From positions 4,278,001 through 4,342,000 of the forward strand of contig NZ_CP135963.1 of NCBI RefSeq assembly GCF_032460525.1: 64,000 nucleotides of DNA, in the 5' to 3' direction. The notes below the pieces were generated by a model, which had not been told where the DNA came from, ran no database searches, and was given only the letters and a program-made list of their open reading frames with translations. Made by a program: the position numbers and the translations under genes. Position 1 is the first letter of the stretch; the number at the start of each line of letters is the position of its first letter. This stretch comes from Geodermatophilus sp. DSM 44513. Its GTDB lineage: Bacteria; Actinomycetota; Actinomycetes; Mycobacteriales; Geodermatophilaceae. This document shows, piece by piece, positions 44,271 through 52,649 of this stretch.

Positions 44271-44414
44271 TCAGCGCAGGGAGCTGGTGTTCGCGAGCGT
44301 CAGCAGCTCGTCGCGCATCGCCGGGCTGCTGGTGCGGGCGAGGGCACGGTCCAGTGCCCGACGCGTCCGCGCCGCCTCCCGACGCCGCCGCCAGGTGGAG
44401 GTCACGCTGCTCAT
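44271..44414 (-). CDS. 47-residue basic protein
   Basis: MSSVTSTWRRRREAARTRRA at the start and SPAMRDELLTLANTSSLR at the end; predicted all-helical and very basic, with a conserved-looking RALDRALARTSSPAMRDELL core. ATG 44414 follows a GAAGAAGGCGACGAG stretch that can serve as ribosome site. A SigR/SigH-like promoter (44458-44483) is correctly placed ~40 bp upstream, which supports it being a real, stress-controlled gene. Family unknown. Confidence 0.6.
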   Translation of the reverse strand: MSSVTSTWRRRREAARTRRALDRALARTSSPAMRDELLTLANTSSLR

Positions 44415-44457
44415 CTCTCGTCGCCTTCTTCCGTCGTGGGGGTCCGTCACCTGAGAC

Positions 44458-44483
44458 AACCCAGGTCTCACCTCTAGTGTTCC
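44458..44483 (-). promoter_or_regulatory. SigR/SigH-like promoter with ACCTGAGAC repeats
   Basis: On the minus strand GGAAC (44483-44479), 18 bp, GTT (44460-44458) matches the GGAAT-N18-GTT consensus of oxidative/heat-stress ECF sigma factors SigR/SigH. Three copies of an ACCTGAGAC-type word flank or overlap it: 44449-44457, 44500-44508 and inverted (AGGTCTCA) 44463-44470. Confidence 0.5.
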
Positions 44484-44578
44484 GAAGAAATGCAGGTGAA
44501 CCTGAGACGTAGGCGACGATCCCTCACCCCACCGGGTGATGCCGACGACAGCTCGCGGGCCGGCCGGGCCGCCCGGTG

Positions 44579-46315
44579 TCAGTCCCCGCCGAGCTCCCTG
44601 CGGGCCGCGGCCCGCGCCTCGTGCGGGTCGTCGGTGGCCAGCGCGGCGTGGGCCGCCCGCCGGCAGGCGTCGGAGTCGACGACGGCCAGCCGCGCCCCCA
44701 CGCCGGCGATCGACGACGCGGCGCAGGACAGCGAGGTGATGCCCAGCCCGACGAGGACGCAGGCGAGCAGCGGGTCGGCGGCAGCCTCGCCGCAGACGCC
44801 GACCGGCTTGCCGGTGCGCCGGCCGGCCTCGGCGGTCACCTGCACCAGGGCGAGCAGGGCCGGCTGCCACGGGTCGGTGAGGTCGGCGAGGTCGGCGGAG
44901 AGCCGGTCGGCGGCCAGCGTGTACTGCGACAGGTCGTTGGTGCCGATCGAGAGGAAGTCGACCTCGCGCAGCAGCCGCTCGGCCATCAGCGCCGCGGAGG
45001 GGATCTCGACCATCACGCCCGGGGTCAGCCCGCGGGCCCGCACCCGCTGCCCGAAGTCGCGGGCCTCGGCCACGGTGGCGACCATCGGGGCCATCACCCA
45101 CGGCTGCGCCCCCGTCCGGCGGGCGGCCTCGGCGACGGCGTCCAACTGCCGCTCCAGCAGGCCCGGGTCCCGGCGGGCCACCCGCAGCCCGCGCACGCCG
45201 AGGGCCGGGTTCTCCTCGTCGGGCATGGTGGCGAAGGCCAGCGGCTTGTCCGACCCGGCGTCCAGCGTGCGGACGACGACCCGCTGCCCCGGGAAGGCCT
45301 CGAGCACCGCGGCGTAGCCCGCCGCCTGCTCCGCCACCGACGGCTCCTCGGCCCGGCTGAGGAAGGCGAGCTCCGTACGCAGCAGCCCCACGCCCTCGGC
45401 GTACCGGGCCGCGGCGGCCTGCGCGCCCGCGCCGTCCTGCACGTTGGCCAACACCTTCACCGCCAGCCCGTCGCGGGTGCGGCCCGGGCCGCGGTAGCCG
45501 GCCAGCGCCGCGGCGGCAGTCCGCGAGGCCTCGACGCGGGCGCGCGCGTCGGCCGGGTCGGGGTCGACGGTGACCGTGCCGCGCTCGCCGTCGAGCAGCA
45601 CGGTCACCCCTTCGGGGACGTCGGCCAGGCCGGCGACGGCGACCACGCAGGGCAGCCCCAGCTGGCGGGCGATGATCGCGGTGTGGCTGGTCGTGCCGCC
45701 CAGCCGGGTGGCCAGGCCGGTGATCCGCTCGGGGTCCAGCCCGGCGGTGTCGGCCGGTGCGAGGTCGTCGGCCAGCAGCACCGACGGCTCCTCCGGGCTC
45801 GGCACGCCGGGCTCCCCCTGCCCGGTCAGCTGGGCGACGATCCGGTCGCGGACGTCGCGGACGTCGGTCACCCGTTCGGCCATGAGCCCGCCCAGGCCGG
45901 TGAAGAGGTCGACGAACTGCTGGGCGGCCTGCACGGTGGCGACGGCGGCCGGCGTGCCGGCGTCGATCCGCTGCTCCACCGCCGACAGCAGGCCGCGGTC
46001 GCGGGCCAGGCCGGCCGTCGTGGCCAGCACCTCCGCGCTCACCCCGGTCGCCGCGGCGGCGCGGGCGGCCAGCCGGTCGGCGACCACCCCGGCGGCCGCC
46101 GCGAAGCGCTCCTTCTCCGCTGCGCGCTGCTCCTCGCCGAGCGCGGCGCCGTCGTCGGCCGGCAGCACCACCGCACCCGACGGGCGCACGACCGGTCCCC
46201 AGGCCACCCCGGGGACGACGGGCGTGCCGGGGAGCACCAGCGGGCCGCCGGTGGCCGGAGGGGTGTCGCTGTCGGGGGCAGTGGTGAGGGCAGTGGTGGG
46301 GGCGGGGACGGTCAT
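44579..46315 (-). CDS. ptsI: PTS enzyme I (phosphoenolpyruvate-protein phosphotransferase)
   Basis: 578 residues, ATG 46315. The phospho-histidine is in GLATRLGGTTSHTAIIARQ; C-terminal PEP-binding motifs are GVGLLRTELAFL, VVVRTLDAGSDKPL, RVRARGLTPGVMVEIPSA and LSIGTNDLSQYTLAADR, with Cys in KPVGVCGEAAADP. It transfers phosphate from PEP to HPr. Divergent from the DeoR regulator-fruK-fruA-ptsH operon; together they form a full fructose PTS. An extra ~35 Thr/Pro-rich residues start the protein. Confidence 0.96.
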   Translation of the reverse strand: MTVPAPTTALTTAPDSDTPPATGGPLVLPGTPVVPGVAWGPVVRPSGAVVLPADDGAALGEEQRAAEKERFAAAAGVVADRLAARAAAATGVSAEVLATTAGLARDRGLLSAVEQRIDAGTPAAVATVQAAQQFVDLFTGLGGLMAERVTDVRDVRDRIVAQLTGQGEPGVPSPEEPSVLLADDLAPADTAGLDPERITGLATRLGGTTSHTAIIARQLGLPCVVAVAGLADVPEGVTVLLDGERGTVTVDPDPADARARVEASRTAAAALAGYRGPGRTRDGLAVKVLANVQDGAGAQAAAARYAEGVGLLRTELAFLSRAEEPSVAEQAAGYAAVLEAFPGQRVVVRTLDAGSDKPLAFATMPDEENPALGVRGLRVARRDPGLLERQLDAVAEAARRTGAQPWVMAPMVATVAEARDFGQRVRARGLTPGVMVEIPSAALMAERLLREVDFLSIGTNDLSQYTLAADRLSADLADLTDPWQPALLALVQVTAEAGRRTGKPVGVCGEAAADPLLACVLVGLGITSLSCAASSIAGVGARLAVVDSDACRRAAHAALATDDPHEARAAARRELGGD

Positions 46316-46391
46316 GGCTGCCTCGCACGGGGTCGGTGGCCGGGGGGAACGCGGAGGTGGACGCGTGCTGAGACCAGGGTCACCAGTTGGT

Positions 46392-46421
46392 GTTGACTTG
46401 TCAACAGATCGGGCGTAGAAC
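46392..46421 (+). promoter_or_regulatory. Promoter/operator of the fructose operon
   Basis: TTGACT (46393-46398), 17 bp, TAGAAC (46416-46421). The -35 lies within the dyad GTTGAC-TT-GTCAAC (46392-46405); the complement also offers TTGACA toward ptsI. A GGTTAACC palindrome sits at 46436-46443. Regulation of both directions by the DeoR-type protein is likely. Confidence 0.6.
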
Positions 46422-46467
46422 AACATCAATCCAACGGTTAACCAACACAAACGGGCAGGAGGTGGGT

Positions 46468-47235
46468 GTGTACGCGGAGGAGCGCCAGCAGACGATCGCC
46501 GGGCTCGTCGCCGACCGCGGGCGGGTGTCGGTGACCGCGCTCGCCGAGGAGTTCGGCGTCACGACCGAGACCGTGCGCCGCGACCTGGCCGTCCTGGAGC
46601 GCGCCGGGATGCTGCGCCGGGTCCACGGCGGGGCCGTACCCGCCGGCGCGCTCACCTACGTCGAGACCGCCCTGGGCGAGCGGCACGGCACGCGCAGCGA
46701 GCAGAAGCGCAAGATCGCCGCCGCCGCGCTGGACCTGCTGCCCGCGACCGACGGCAGCCTGCTGCTCGACGGCGGCAGCTCCACCGCCGCGCTGGCCGAA
46801 CTCCTGCCCGGCGACCGCCGGCTGCTGGTGGCCACGCACTCGGTGCCGCACGCCGCGCGGCTGGCCGCCGTGCCGGGGATCGACCTGCACGTGCTGGGCG
46901 GGCGGGTCCGCGGGATCACCCAGTGCGCGGTGGGCGAGCGGGCGGTGGGCGCGCTGGCCGACCTGCGGGTCGACGTCGTCGTCCTCGGCACCAACGGCGT
47001 CACCGCCGAACACGGCTTCACCACCCCGGACGAGGCCGAGGCGTCGGTGAAGCGGGCGATGATCCGCGCCGGGCAGAAGGTCGTCGTCCTGGCCGACAGC
47101 AGCAAGTTCGGCCACGAGCACCTGGTCCGCTTCGCGACGCCGGCCGACGTCGACGTCCTGGTCACCGACGCCGAGGCCGCACCGGCCGACCTCGCCCGTC
47201 TCGAGGACGCCGGGATCGAGGTCGTGGTCGCATGA
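46468..47235 (+). CDS. DeoR-family regulator of the fructose operon
   Basis: 255 residues from GTG 46468, with AGGAGG upstream; an earlier in-frame start would lie in the promoter. N-terminal HTH: VYAEERQQTIAGLVADRGRV, ALAEEFGVTTETVRRDLAVLE. Sensor domain with LLLDGGSSTAALAELL, VVLGTNGVTAEHGFTTPDE and VVLADSSKFGHEHL, typical of sugar-phosphate-binding DeoR proteins. Its stop overlaps the fruK start (ATGA). Expected inducer: fructose-1-phosphate. Confidence 0.92.
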   Translation: MYAEERQQTIAGLVADRGRVSVTALAEEFGVTTETVRRDLAVLERAGMLRRVHGGAVPAGALTYVETALGERHGTRSEQKRKIAAAALDLLPATDGSLLLDGGSSTAALAELLPGDRRLLVATHSVPHAARLAAVPGIDLHVLGGRVRGITQCAVGERAVGALADLRVDVVVLGTNGVTAEHGFTTPDEAEASVKRAMIRAGQKVVVLADSSKFGHEHLVRFATPADVDVLVTDAEAAPADLARLEDAGIEVVVA

Positions 47236-48299
47236 CGAACGAGCCGGCGACGTCGTCCGGGGGCGCAGCCCCGCAGGTCGTCACCTTCACCGCCAACCCC
47301 AGCCTGGACCGCACGCTGTCGCTGCCCGGCCCGCTGGCCCGTGGCGGCGTCGTCCGCCTGGCGCCCAGCTCCACCGAGCCCGGCGGCAAGGGGGTCAACG
47401 TCGCCCGCGCGGTCGCCGCCGCCGGGGTGGACGTGCTCACCGTGCTGCCGGCGGCCGACGACGACCCGATCCTGCGGGCCCTGCACGGGCTGGGGCTGCC
47501 GATGGCCACCGTGCCGGTCGCCGCCCCGGTGCGGACCAACTACACCCTGGCCGAGCCCGACGGGACGACCACCAAGCTCAACGAGCCGGGTGCCCCGCTG
47601 GACCGCGCCGCCCGCGCGGACCTGGCCGCCACCCTGCACCGGCACGCCGTGGGTGCCCGCTGGGTGGTGCTGTCCGGCTCGCTGCCGCCGGGCACGCCGC
47701 CGGACTGGTACGCCGACCTGGTCCGGGCGCTGCGCGACACGGGGGCGCGGATCGCCGTCGACACCTCCGAGGCGCCGCTGCTGGCCCTGCTGGCCGCCGG
47801 CCCGGACGCCGCGCCGGACCTGCTCAAGCCCAACTCCGAGGAGCTCGCGCAGCTCTCCGGGGTGCCCGAGGCCCACCTGACCACCAACCGCGCCGCCGCC
47901 CTGGCCGCCCTCTCGGCGCTGCACGCCCGAGGGGTCGGTGAGGTGCTGCTGACCCTGGGGGCCGAGGGCGCGCTGCTGTCCTGCGCCGACGGCGTCTGGT
48001 CGGCCACGCCCCCGCGGATCGCCGTCCGCAGCACCGTCGGTGCCGGCGACTGCAGCCTGGCCGGCCACGTGCTGGCCGACCTCGCCGGCGCCCCGCCCGC
48101 GGAGCGGCTGCGCAACGCGGTCGCCCACGGGGCGGCCAGCGCCGCCCTCCCCGGGTCCGCCGTCCCCGGCCCGGCGCAGGTCGCCGCCCTGCGCGTCGAG
48201 GTCGCCGCCGTCCGCACCGAGGCGCTGCCCGGCACCCGCACCCCACCCCCGCACACCTCGCGCACCACCGTCCCGGCCGCCGGCCGCGACGTCCGCTGA
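47232..48299 (+). CDS. fruK: 1-phosphofructokinase
   Basis: 355 residues. PfkB family: VVTFTANPSLDRTLSLPG start, TEPGGKGVNVARA, VVLSGSLPPGTP, and the catalytic anion hole VRSTVGAGDCSLAGHVLA with the base Asp. Phosphorylates fructose-1-phosphate, the product of FruA, to fructose-1,6-bisphosphate. ATG 47232 overlaps the regulator's stop. A Pro/Thr-rich C-terminal tail of ~40 residues is additional. Confidence 0.95.
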   Translation: MTNEPATSSGGAAPQVVTFTANPSLDRTLSLPGPLARGGVVRLAPSSTEPGGKGVNVARAVAAAGVDVLTVLPAADDDPILRALHGLGLPMATVPVAAPVRTNYTLAEPDGTTTKLNEPGAPLDRAARADLAATLHRHAVGARWVVLSGSLPPGTPPDWYADLVRALRDTGARIAVDTSEAPLLALLAAGPDAAPDLLKPNSEELAQLSGVPEAHLTTNRAAALAALSALHARGVGEVLLTLGAEGALLSCADGVWSATPPRIAVRSTVGAGDCSLAGHVLADLAGAPPAERLRNAVAHGAASAALPGSAVPGPAQVAALRVEVAAVRTEALPGTRTPPPHTSRTTVPAAGRDVR

Positions 48300-48319
48300 T
48301 CCCCTCCGGAGGCTGGGTC

Positions 48320-50440
48320 ATGCCCGACCTGATCACCCCCGACCTGGTGGCGCTCGACGCCGACCTGGGCACCGAGAAGGCCACGGTGGTGCGCCGCCTG
48401 GCCGCACTCGTCGCCGGCGCCGGGCGGGCCACCGGCGCCGACGACCTGGCCGACGACGCCCTCGCCCGCGAGGCGCAGGCGGCCACCGGCCTGCCCGGCG
48501 GCATCGCCATCCCGCACTGCCGCTCGGCCGCCGTCACCGAGGCCTCGCTGGCCTTCGCCCGGCTCTCGCCGACGGTCGACTTCGGCGCCCCCGACGGCCC
48601 GGCCGACCTGGTGTTCCTCATCGCCGCGCCGGCGCACGGCGACGCCGACCACCTGACGCTGCTCACCGCGCTGGCCCGCGCGCTGGTGCGGCCGGAGTTC
48701 GTGTCCTCGCTGCGCGCGGCCGGCTCCCCGGCCGAGGTCGTGCGGCTGGTGCAGGAGGTCGTCGCCCCCGAGCCGGCCGCCGCCCCCGTGGGCGCGCCGG
48801 CCGGCGCGCCGGCCCCCACCCCCGCGCCGGCCACCGTGCAGGCCGCCGGACCGGCCACCGCGCGCCGCAGCGTGGTCGTGGTCAGCGCCTGCCCGACCGG
48901 CATCGCGCACACCTACATGGCCGCGGACAAGCTCACCGCCGCCGGGCAGGCGGCCGGCGTCGACGTGCACGTGGAGACCCAGGGCTCCTCCGGCGCCACC
49001 CCGCTGGACCCGGCGGTCATCCGCGCCGCCGACGCGGTCGTCTTCGCCGTCGACGTGGGCGTCCGGGACCGCGACCGGTTCGCCGGGAAGCCGCTGGTGC
49101 AGTCGGGCACCAAGCGGGCGATCAACGAGCCCGACGTGATGATCCGCGAGGCCCTGGCCGCCGCGGACGACCCGAACGCCCGCCGGGTGCCGGGGAGTGC
49201 CGACGCGGCCGACGAGCCCGCCGCCGCCGGCTCGGCCGGCACGGCCACCGAGATCCGCCGCTGGCTGCTCACCGGCGTGAGCTACATGATCCCGTTCGTC
49301 GCGGCGGGCGGCCTGCTCATCGCGCTGGGCTTCGCCTTCGCCGGGTACGGCATCGCCCTGGCCGACCCGACCTCGGACGCCGGGGACAACTACGGCACGG
49401 TCTGGGCGCTGAACAACACCTTCCTCGACCTGCCGACGCTCGCCGAGCCGGTCGAGGGCCTGCGCGACGGCTTCTTCGGCTACCTGGGCGCGCTGTTCTT
49501 CGTCCTCGGCGGGGCGGCCTTCGGCTTCCTGGTCCCGGCGCTGGCCGGCTACATCGCCTACGCGATCGCCGACCGCCCCGGTATCGCGCCCGGCTTCGTC
49601 GTCGGTGCCGTGTCGGTGACCGTGGGCGCGGGCTTCCTCGGCGGCCTGGTCGGCGGCATCCTCGCCGGCCTCGTGGCGCTGTGGATCAGCCGCTGGAAGC
49701 TGCCGGCCGGCGTCCGCGGACTGCAGCCGGTCGTGATCATCCCGCTGCTGGCCACGCTGATCTCCAGCGGCATCATGGTCGTCCTGCTCGGCCGCCCGCT
49801 GGCCGCCGCCCTCACCGGCCTGGGCAACTGGCTGACCGGCCTGAGCGGCACCTCGGCGATCCTGCTCGGGATCATCCTCGGCCTGATGATGTGCTTCGAC
49901 CTCGGTGGCCCGGTGAACAAGGCCGCCTACCTGTTCGCCACGGCGGGCCTGGCCTCGCAGACCAGCGGCTCGCTGGTCATCATGGCCACGGTCATGGCCG
50001 CCGGCATGGTGCCCCCCCTGGCCATGGCGCTGAGCACCGCCGTCCGGCCCCGGCTGTACACCCCGGCCGAGCGGGACAACGGCAAGGCGGCCTGGGCGCT
50101 CGGTGCCTCGTTCATCTCCGAGGGCGCTATCCCGTTCGCCGCAGCCGACCCGCTGCGGGTCATCCCCTCCATGATGCTCGGTGGTGCCACCACCGGCGCC
50201 ATCGTCGCGGTGTCCGGCATCGAACTGCGGGCCCCGCACGGCGGCTTCTTCGTCTTCTTCGCGATGAGCAACTTCCTGCTGTTCCTGCTGGCCGTACTCA
50301 TCGGCATGGTGGTGGGCGCCCTCGCGGTGACCGTCGCCAAGAGCATCGGCCGGCCGAAGACCGACGCCGACCCCGAGGACGCCGTCGACACGGCCCACGT
50401 CCACTCCGCGGCCCCGGTCACCCAGCCGGCCAGGGCCTGA
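48320..50440 (+). CDS. fruA: Fructose PTS permease EIIABC
   Basis: 706 residues. EIIA at 1-150 with phospho-His66 (GGIAIPHCRS); Ala/Pro linker; EIIB with phospho-Cys191 (VVVSACPTGIAHTYMAADKL); EIIC from ~310 with about ten membrane segments (MIPFVAAGGLLIALGFAFAG, GIILGLMMCFDLGGPVNKAAY, FISEGAIPFAAADPL). Imports fructose while phosphorylating it at C1. CTCCGGAGG-like ribosome site before ATG 48320; 20 bp after fruK. A-B-C order in one chain is usual for actinobacterial FruA. Confidence 0.96.
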   Translation: MPDLITPDLVALDADLGTEKATVVRRLAALVAGAGRATGADDLADDALAREAQAATGLPGGIAIPHCRSAAVTEASLAFARLSPTVDFGAPDGPADLVFLIAAPAHGDADHLTLLTALARALVRPEFVSSLRAAGSPAEVVRLVQEVVAPEPAAAPVGAPAGAPAPTPAPATVQAAGPATARRSVVVVSACPTGIAHTYMAADKLTAAGQAAGVDVHVETQGSSGATPLDPAVIRAADAVVFAVDVGVRDRDRFAGKPLVQSGTKRAINEPDVMIREALAAADDPNARRVPGSADAADEPAAAGSAGTATEIRRWLLTGVSYMIPFVAAGGLLIALGFAFAGYGIALADPTSDAGDNYGTVWALNNTFLDLPTLAEPVEGLRDGFFGYLGALFFVLGGAAFGFLVPALAGYIAYAIADRPGIAPGFVVGAVSVTVGAGFLGGLVGGILAGLVALWISRWKLPAGVRGLQPVVIIPLLATLISSGIMVVLLGRPLAAALTGLGNWLTGLSGTSAILLGIILGLMMCFDLGGPVNKAAYLFATAGLASQTSGSLVIMATVMAAGMVPPLAMALSTAVRPRLYTPAERDNGKAAWALGASFISEGAIPFAAADPLRVIPSMMLGGATTGAIVAVSGIELRAPHGGFFVFFAMSNFLLFLLAVLIGMVVGALAVTVAKSIGRPKTDADPEDAVDTAHVHSAAPVTQPARA

Positions 50441-50489
50441 GCGGCCAGGCTGTGTCCCACCCGTCCGCCCCTGATCGAGGAGTTCCCCC

Positions 50490-50750
50490 ATGCCCAGTCA
50501 GACCGTCACCGTCGGCTCCCGGGTCGGGCTGCACGCCCGGCCGGCGGCCCTGATCGCCGAGGCCGTCGGGAAGGCCGGCGTGCCGGTCACCCTGGCCACC
50601 CCGGGGGGCAACCCGATCGACGCCGGATCGCCCCTGATGATCATGACGCTCGGCGCGAAGCAGGGTACCGAGGTCGTCGTGAGCAGCGACGACCCCGCCG
50701 TGCTCGACCAGATCGCCGGTCTGGTCGCCCAGGACCTCGACGCGGACTGA
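50490..50750 (+). CDS. ptsH: Phosphocarrier protein HPr
   Basis: 86 residues. Active H15 in GSRVGLHARPAALIAEA. The regulatory serine region reads PIDAGSPLMIMTLGAKQG, with Ser47 where HPr usually has Ser46; whether an HPr kinase exists is unknown and actinobacteria generally lack one. Last gene of the fructose operon, GAGGAG ribosome site. Its TGA is the first part of a type I nested repeat that probably terminates the operon. Confidence 0.95.
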   Translation: MPSQTVTVGSRVGLHARPAALIAEAVGKAGVPVTLATPGGNPIDAGSPLMIMTLGAKQGTEVVVSSDDPAVLDQIAGLVAQDLDAD

Positions 50751-50755
50751 AGAAG

Positions 50756-50809
50756 GACCACCCTCCCCCCACGCCTCGCACGCTCGGCGCGGGCCCCTGG
50801 AGGGTGGCC
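50756..50809. terminator. Nested inverted repeat, type I (copy 4), after ptsH
   Basis: Outer arms CCACCCTCC/GGAGGGTGG (perfect 9 bp) enclosing CGCC/GGCG around a CTCGCACGCTC core; the leader GAAGAAGGACC starts in the stop codon exactly as in copy 2 (36979). Confidence 0.8.
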
Positions 50810-50818
50810 ACCACGGAC

Positions 50819-50857
50819 GACGGCGCCCGTCCCCTGCGGAAGGGGGCGGGCGCCGTC
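50819..50857. terminator. 16-bp stem-loop between ptsH and SRPBCC genes
   Basis: GACGGCGCCCGTCCCC pairs with GGGGCGGGCGCCGTC-type right arm (50842-50857) with one G-T pair and loop TGCGGAA. It stands between two dispersed-repeat hairpins, so three stem-loops separate these convergent genes. Confidence 0.8.
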
Positions 50858-50869
50858 CCGTGCCCCCGG

Positions 50870-50918
50870 CCCCGTCCAGAGGCTCGCCGTGAGCCTGCGA
50901 ACGGTGAGGAGGACGGGG
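50870..50918. terminator. Nested inverted repeat, type II (copy 2), after the SRPBCC gene
   Basis: Outer arms CCCCGTCC/GGACGGGG and inner AGGCTC/GAGCCT, nearly the same as 32177-32227. On the minus strand it begins directly behind the TAG of the SRPBCC gene. Confidence 0.8.
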
Positions 50919-50923
50919 TCCTC

Positions 50924-51391
50924 CTACTGCTGGTCGGGGCGGGGGACGTCGCCGCGCCAGGCCCCGGTCTCGGTGCCGCGGCTCTCGATGAACTCCTTGA
51001 ACCGCTTGGCGTCGGCCTTGACCTGCCGGTCGTCGAAGCCCAGCGCCGCACCGACCTTCTCGACGACGCCGGTGGGCTCCCAGTCGATCTGGATCATCAC
51101 GCGGGTCTTGTCGTCGGCGAGGCGGTGGAAGGTGACCACGCCGGCGTGCTTCGCGTCGCCGCCGGTGCTGGTCCAGGCCACCCGCTCCTCGGGGTGCTGC
51201 TCGGTGATCTCGGCGTCGAACTCCCGCGTGACGCCGTCGATGCTGGTGACCCAGTGGGTGCGCGTCTCGTCGATCTGCGTGATCCGCTCGACGCCACCCA
51301 TGAACTGCGGGAAGGACTCGAACTGCGTCCACTGGTCGTAGGCGACCCGGATGGGGACGTCGACGTCGACGGCTTCCTGCACGCTGGCCAC
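50924..51391 (-). CDS. SRPBCC-family protein (polyketide cyclase/dehydrase-like)
   Basis: 155 residues, GTG 51391 with GAGGAG upstream. The START-like fold is suggested by VDVDVPIRVAYDQWTQFESF, PQFMGGVERITQIDETRTHW, ERVAWTSTGGDAKHAGVVTFH and TRVMIQIDWEP, as in the coenzyme-Q-binding COQ10/cyclase group. Such proteins bind hydrophobic ligands; many are of unknown role in actinobacteria. The C-terminal segment is charged and lacks membrane helices. Confidence 0.85.
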   Translation of the reverse strand: MASVQEAVDVDVPIRVAYDQWTQFESFPQFMGGVERITQIDETRTHWVTSIDGVTREFDAEITEQHPEERVAWTSTGGDAKHAGVVTFHRLADDKTRVMIQIDWEPTGVVEKVGAALGFDDRQVKADAKRFKEFIESRGTETGAWRGDVPRPDQQ

Positions 51392-51464
51392 GGTGCACTC
51401 CTCTGCTCGGGGTTCCGGTACGCCTCCCGCCCTACCCGGACCCCCCGGGCGGACACACGCGGCC

Positions 51465-52649
51465 TCAGCGCGAGGCGGCCGCCACGCTGCCCCGCACCGG
51501 GCGGCCGGTCAGGAGCAGCAGCTGCGCGAGGTGGTAGGCGTCCGGCTGCCCCTCCCAGGTGTCCGCTGCGACGGCGCCCTCCGGCGTGAGCTCGTGGTGC
51601 CAGCTGCCGGTGGCGGGGTCGGCGAACCGGGCCTCCCCGTGGGCGCGCCACCGGCGGGCCAGGACGCCGTACGTCGCCTCACCGGTGACGGTGGCCAGCG
51701 TCTCGGCCGCGGCCACCGCCTCGCACAGCACCCAGTGCATCCGCTGGCGCACCACGGGGCGGTCGGCCCAGTCCAGCGTGTAGGGGAAGCCGTCGTACCC
51801 GTCGACGGCCCACCCCCGGGAGGCGGCCGCGGTGAACAGGCCGACGGCGTCCTCGAGCAGCCAGGACGGCGGTTCGGGGATGACAGCGCGGAGGTGCAGC
51901 GCCAGCCGGGCCCACTCGAAGAGGTGGCCGACGGTGACGCCGTACGGGCGGAACGGGTGCGCCGGCTGCTCGCGGTTGTACTCGGGCAGTGGCTCCCAGG
52001 CGGCGGTGAAGTGCTCGGGCAGCTGCCAGTGCCACGCCCGCGCCCAGCCGTGCACCAGCCGCTCGGTGGCGCGCAGCGCCTGGCTCCGCAGCCGGGCCGC
52101 GCGCGGGTCGTCGTCCCCGAGGGCGTCCGCGGCGGCCAGCGAGGCCTCCACCCCGTGCATGTTGGCGTTGGCGCCGCGGTAGTCCGACAGCCGGCTCCAG
52201 CCGGCGTCCCACTCCTCGACCGCCAGTCCCTCGGTGTCGTCCCAGAAGCGGGTCTGCCAGACGTCCAGCGCCTCGTCGAGCAGCTCCCGGCCGCCGGGCG
52301 CGCCGGTGGCGGTGGCGGTCGCGGCGGCCAGGACGACGAAGGCGTGCGGGTAGGCCGCCTTGCCGTCGTCGGCCGGGACCCCGTCGGCCGTGGCGGCGGC
52401 GTACCAGCCGCCGCGGGTGCGGTCGTGCAGCGGGCCGGCCACCAGCGCCTCGACCCCGTGGCGGACCAGTCCGTCCCACCCGTCGCGGCCGCTGAGCTGC
52501 GCCAGCCCGAACACGTGGGTCATGCGGGCGACGATCCAGGTCTCCTGGCCGCGGTCGGGGCGCACCCGGCCGTCGTCCCCGAGGTGGCCGAAGCCCTCCG
52601 GCAGGCGGGAGCGGGCGGCGAACTGCAGCAGCCGGTCGAGGTCGGTCAC
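51465..52649 (-). CDS. AGE-family epimerase/isomerase
   Basis: 394 residues. (alpha/alpha)6-barrel enzyme of the N-acylglucosamine 2-epimerase/cellobiose 2-epimerase/YihS group: RQMTHVFGLAQLSG-like start (MTHVFGLAQ), YPHAFVVLAAATATATGA, RGANANMHGVEASLAAADAL, VTVGHLFEWARLALHL, WAVDGYDGFPYTLDWADRPV and MHWVLCEAVAAAETL. The His residues in NMHGVE, GHLFEW and MHWVLCEA are the expected catalytic set. Substrate likely a mannose or glucose-type sugar, not determinable. GTG 52649 overlaps the permease stop. Confidence 0.88.
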   Translation of the reverse strand: MTDLDRLLQFAARSRLPEGFGHLGDDGRVRPDRGQETWIVARMTHVFGLAQLSGRDGWDGLVRHGVEALVAGPLHDRTRGGWYAAATADGVPADDGKAAYPHAFVVLAAATATATGAPGGRELLDEALDVWQTRFWDDTEGLAVEEWDAGWSRLSDYRGANANMHGVEASLAAADALGDDDPRAARLRSQALRATERLVHGWARAWHWQLPEHFTAAWEPLPEYNREQPAHPFRPYGVTVGHLFEWARLALHLRAVIPEPPSWLLEDAVGLFTAAASRGWAVDGYDGFPYTLDWADRPVVRQRMHWVLCEAVAAAETLATVTGEATYGVLARRWRAHGEARFADPATGSWHHELTPEGAVAADTWEGQPDAYHLAQLLLLTGRPVRGSVAAASR

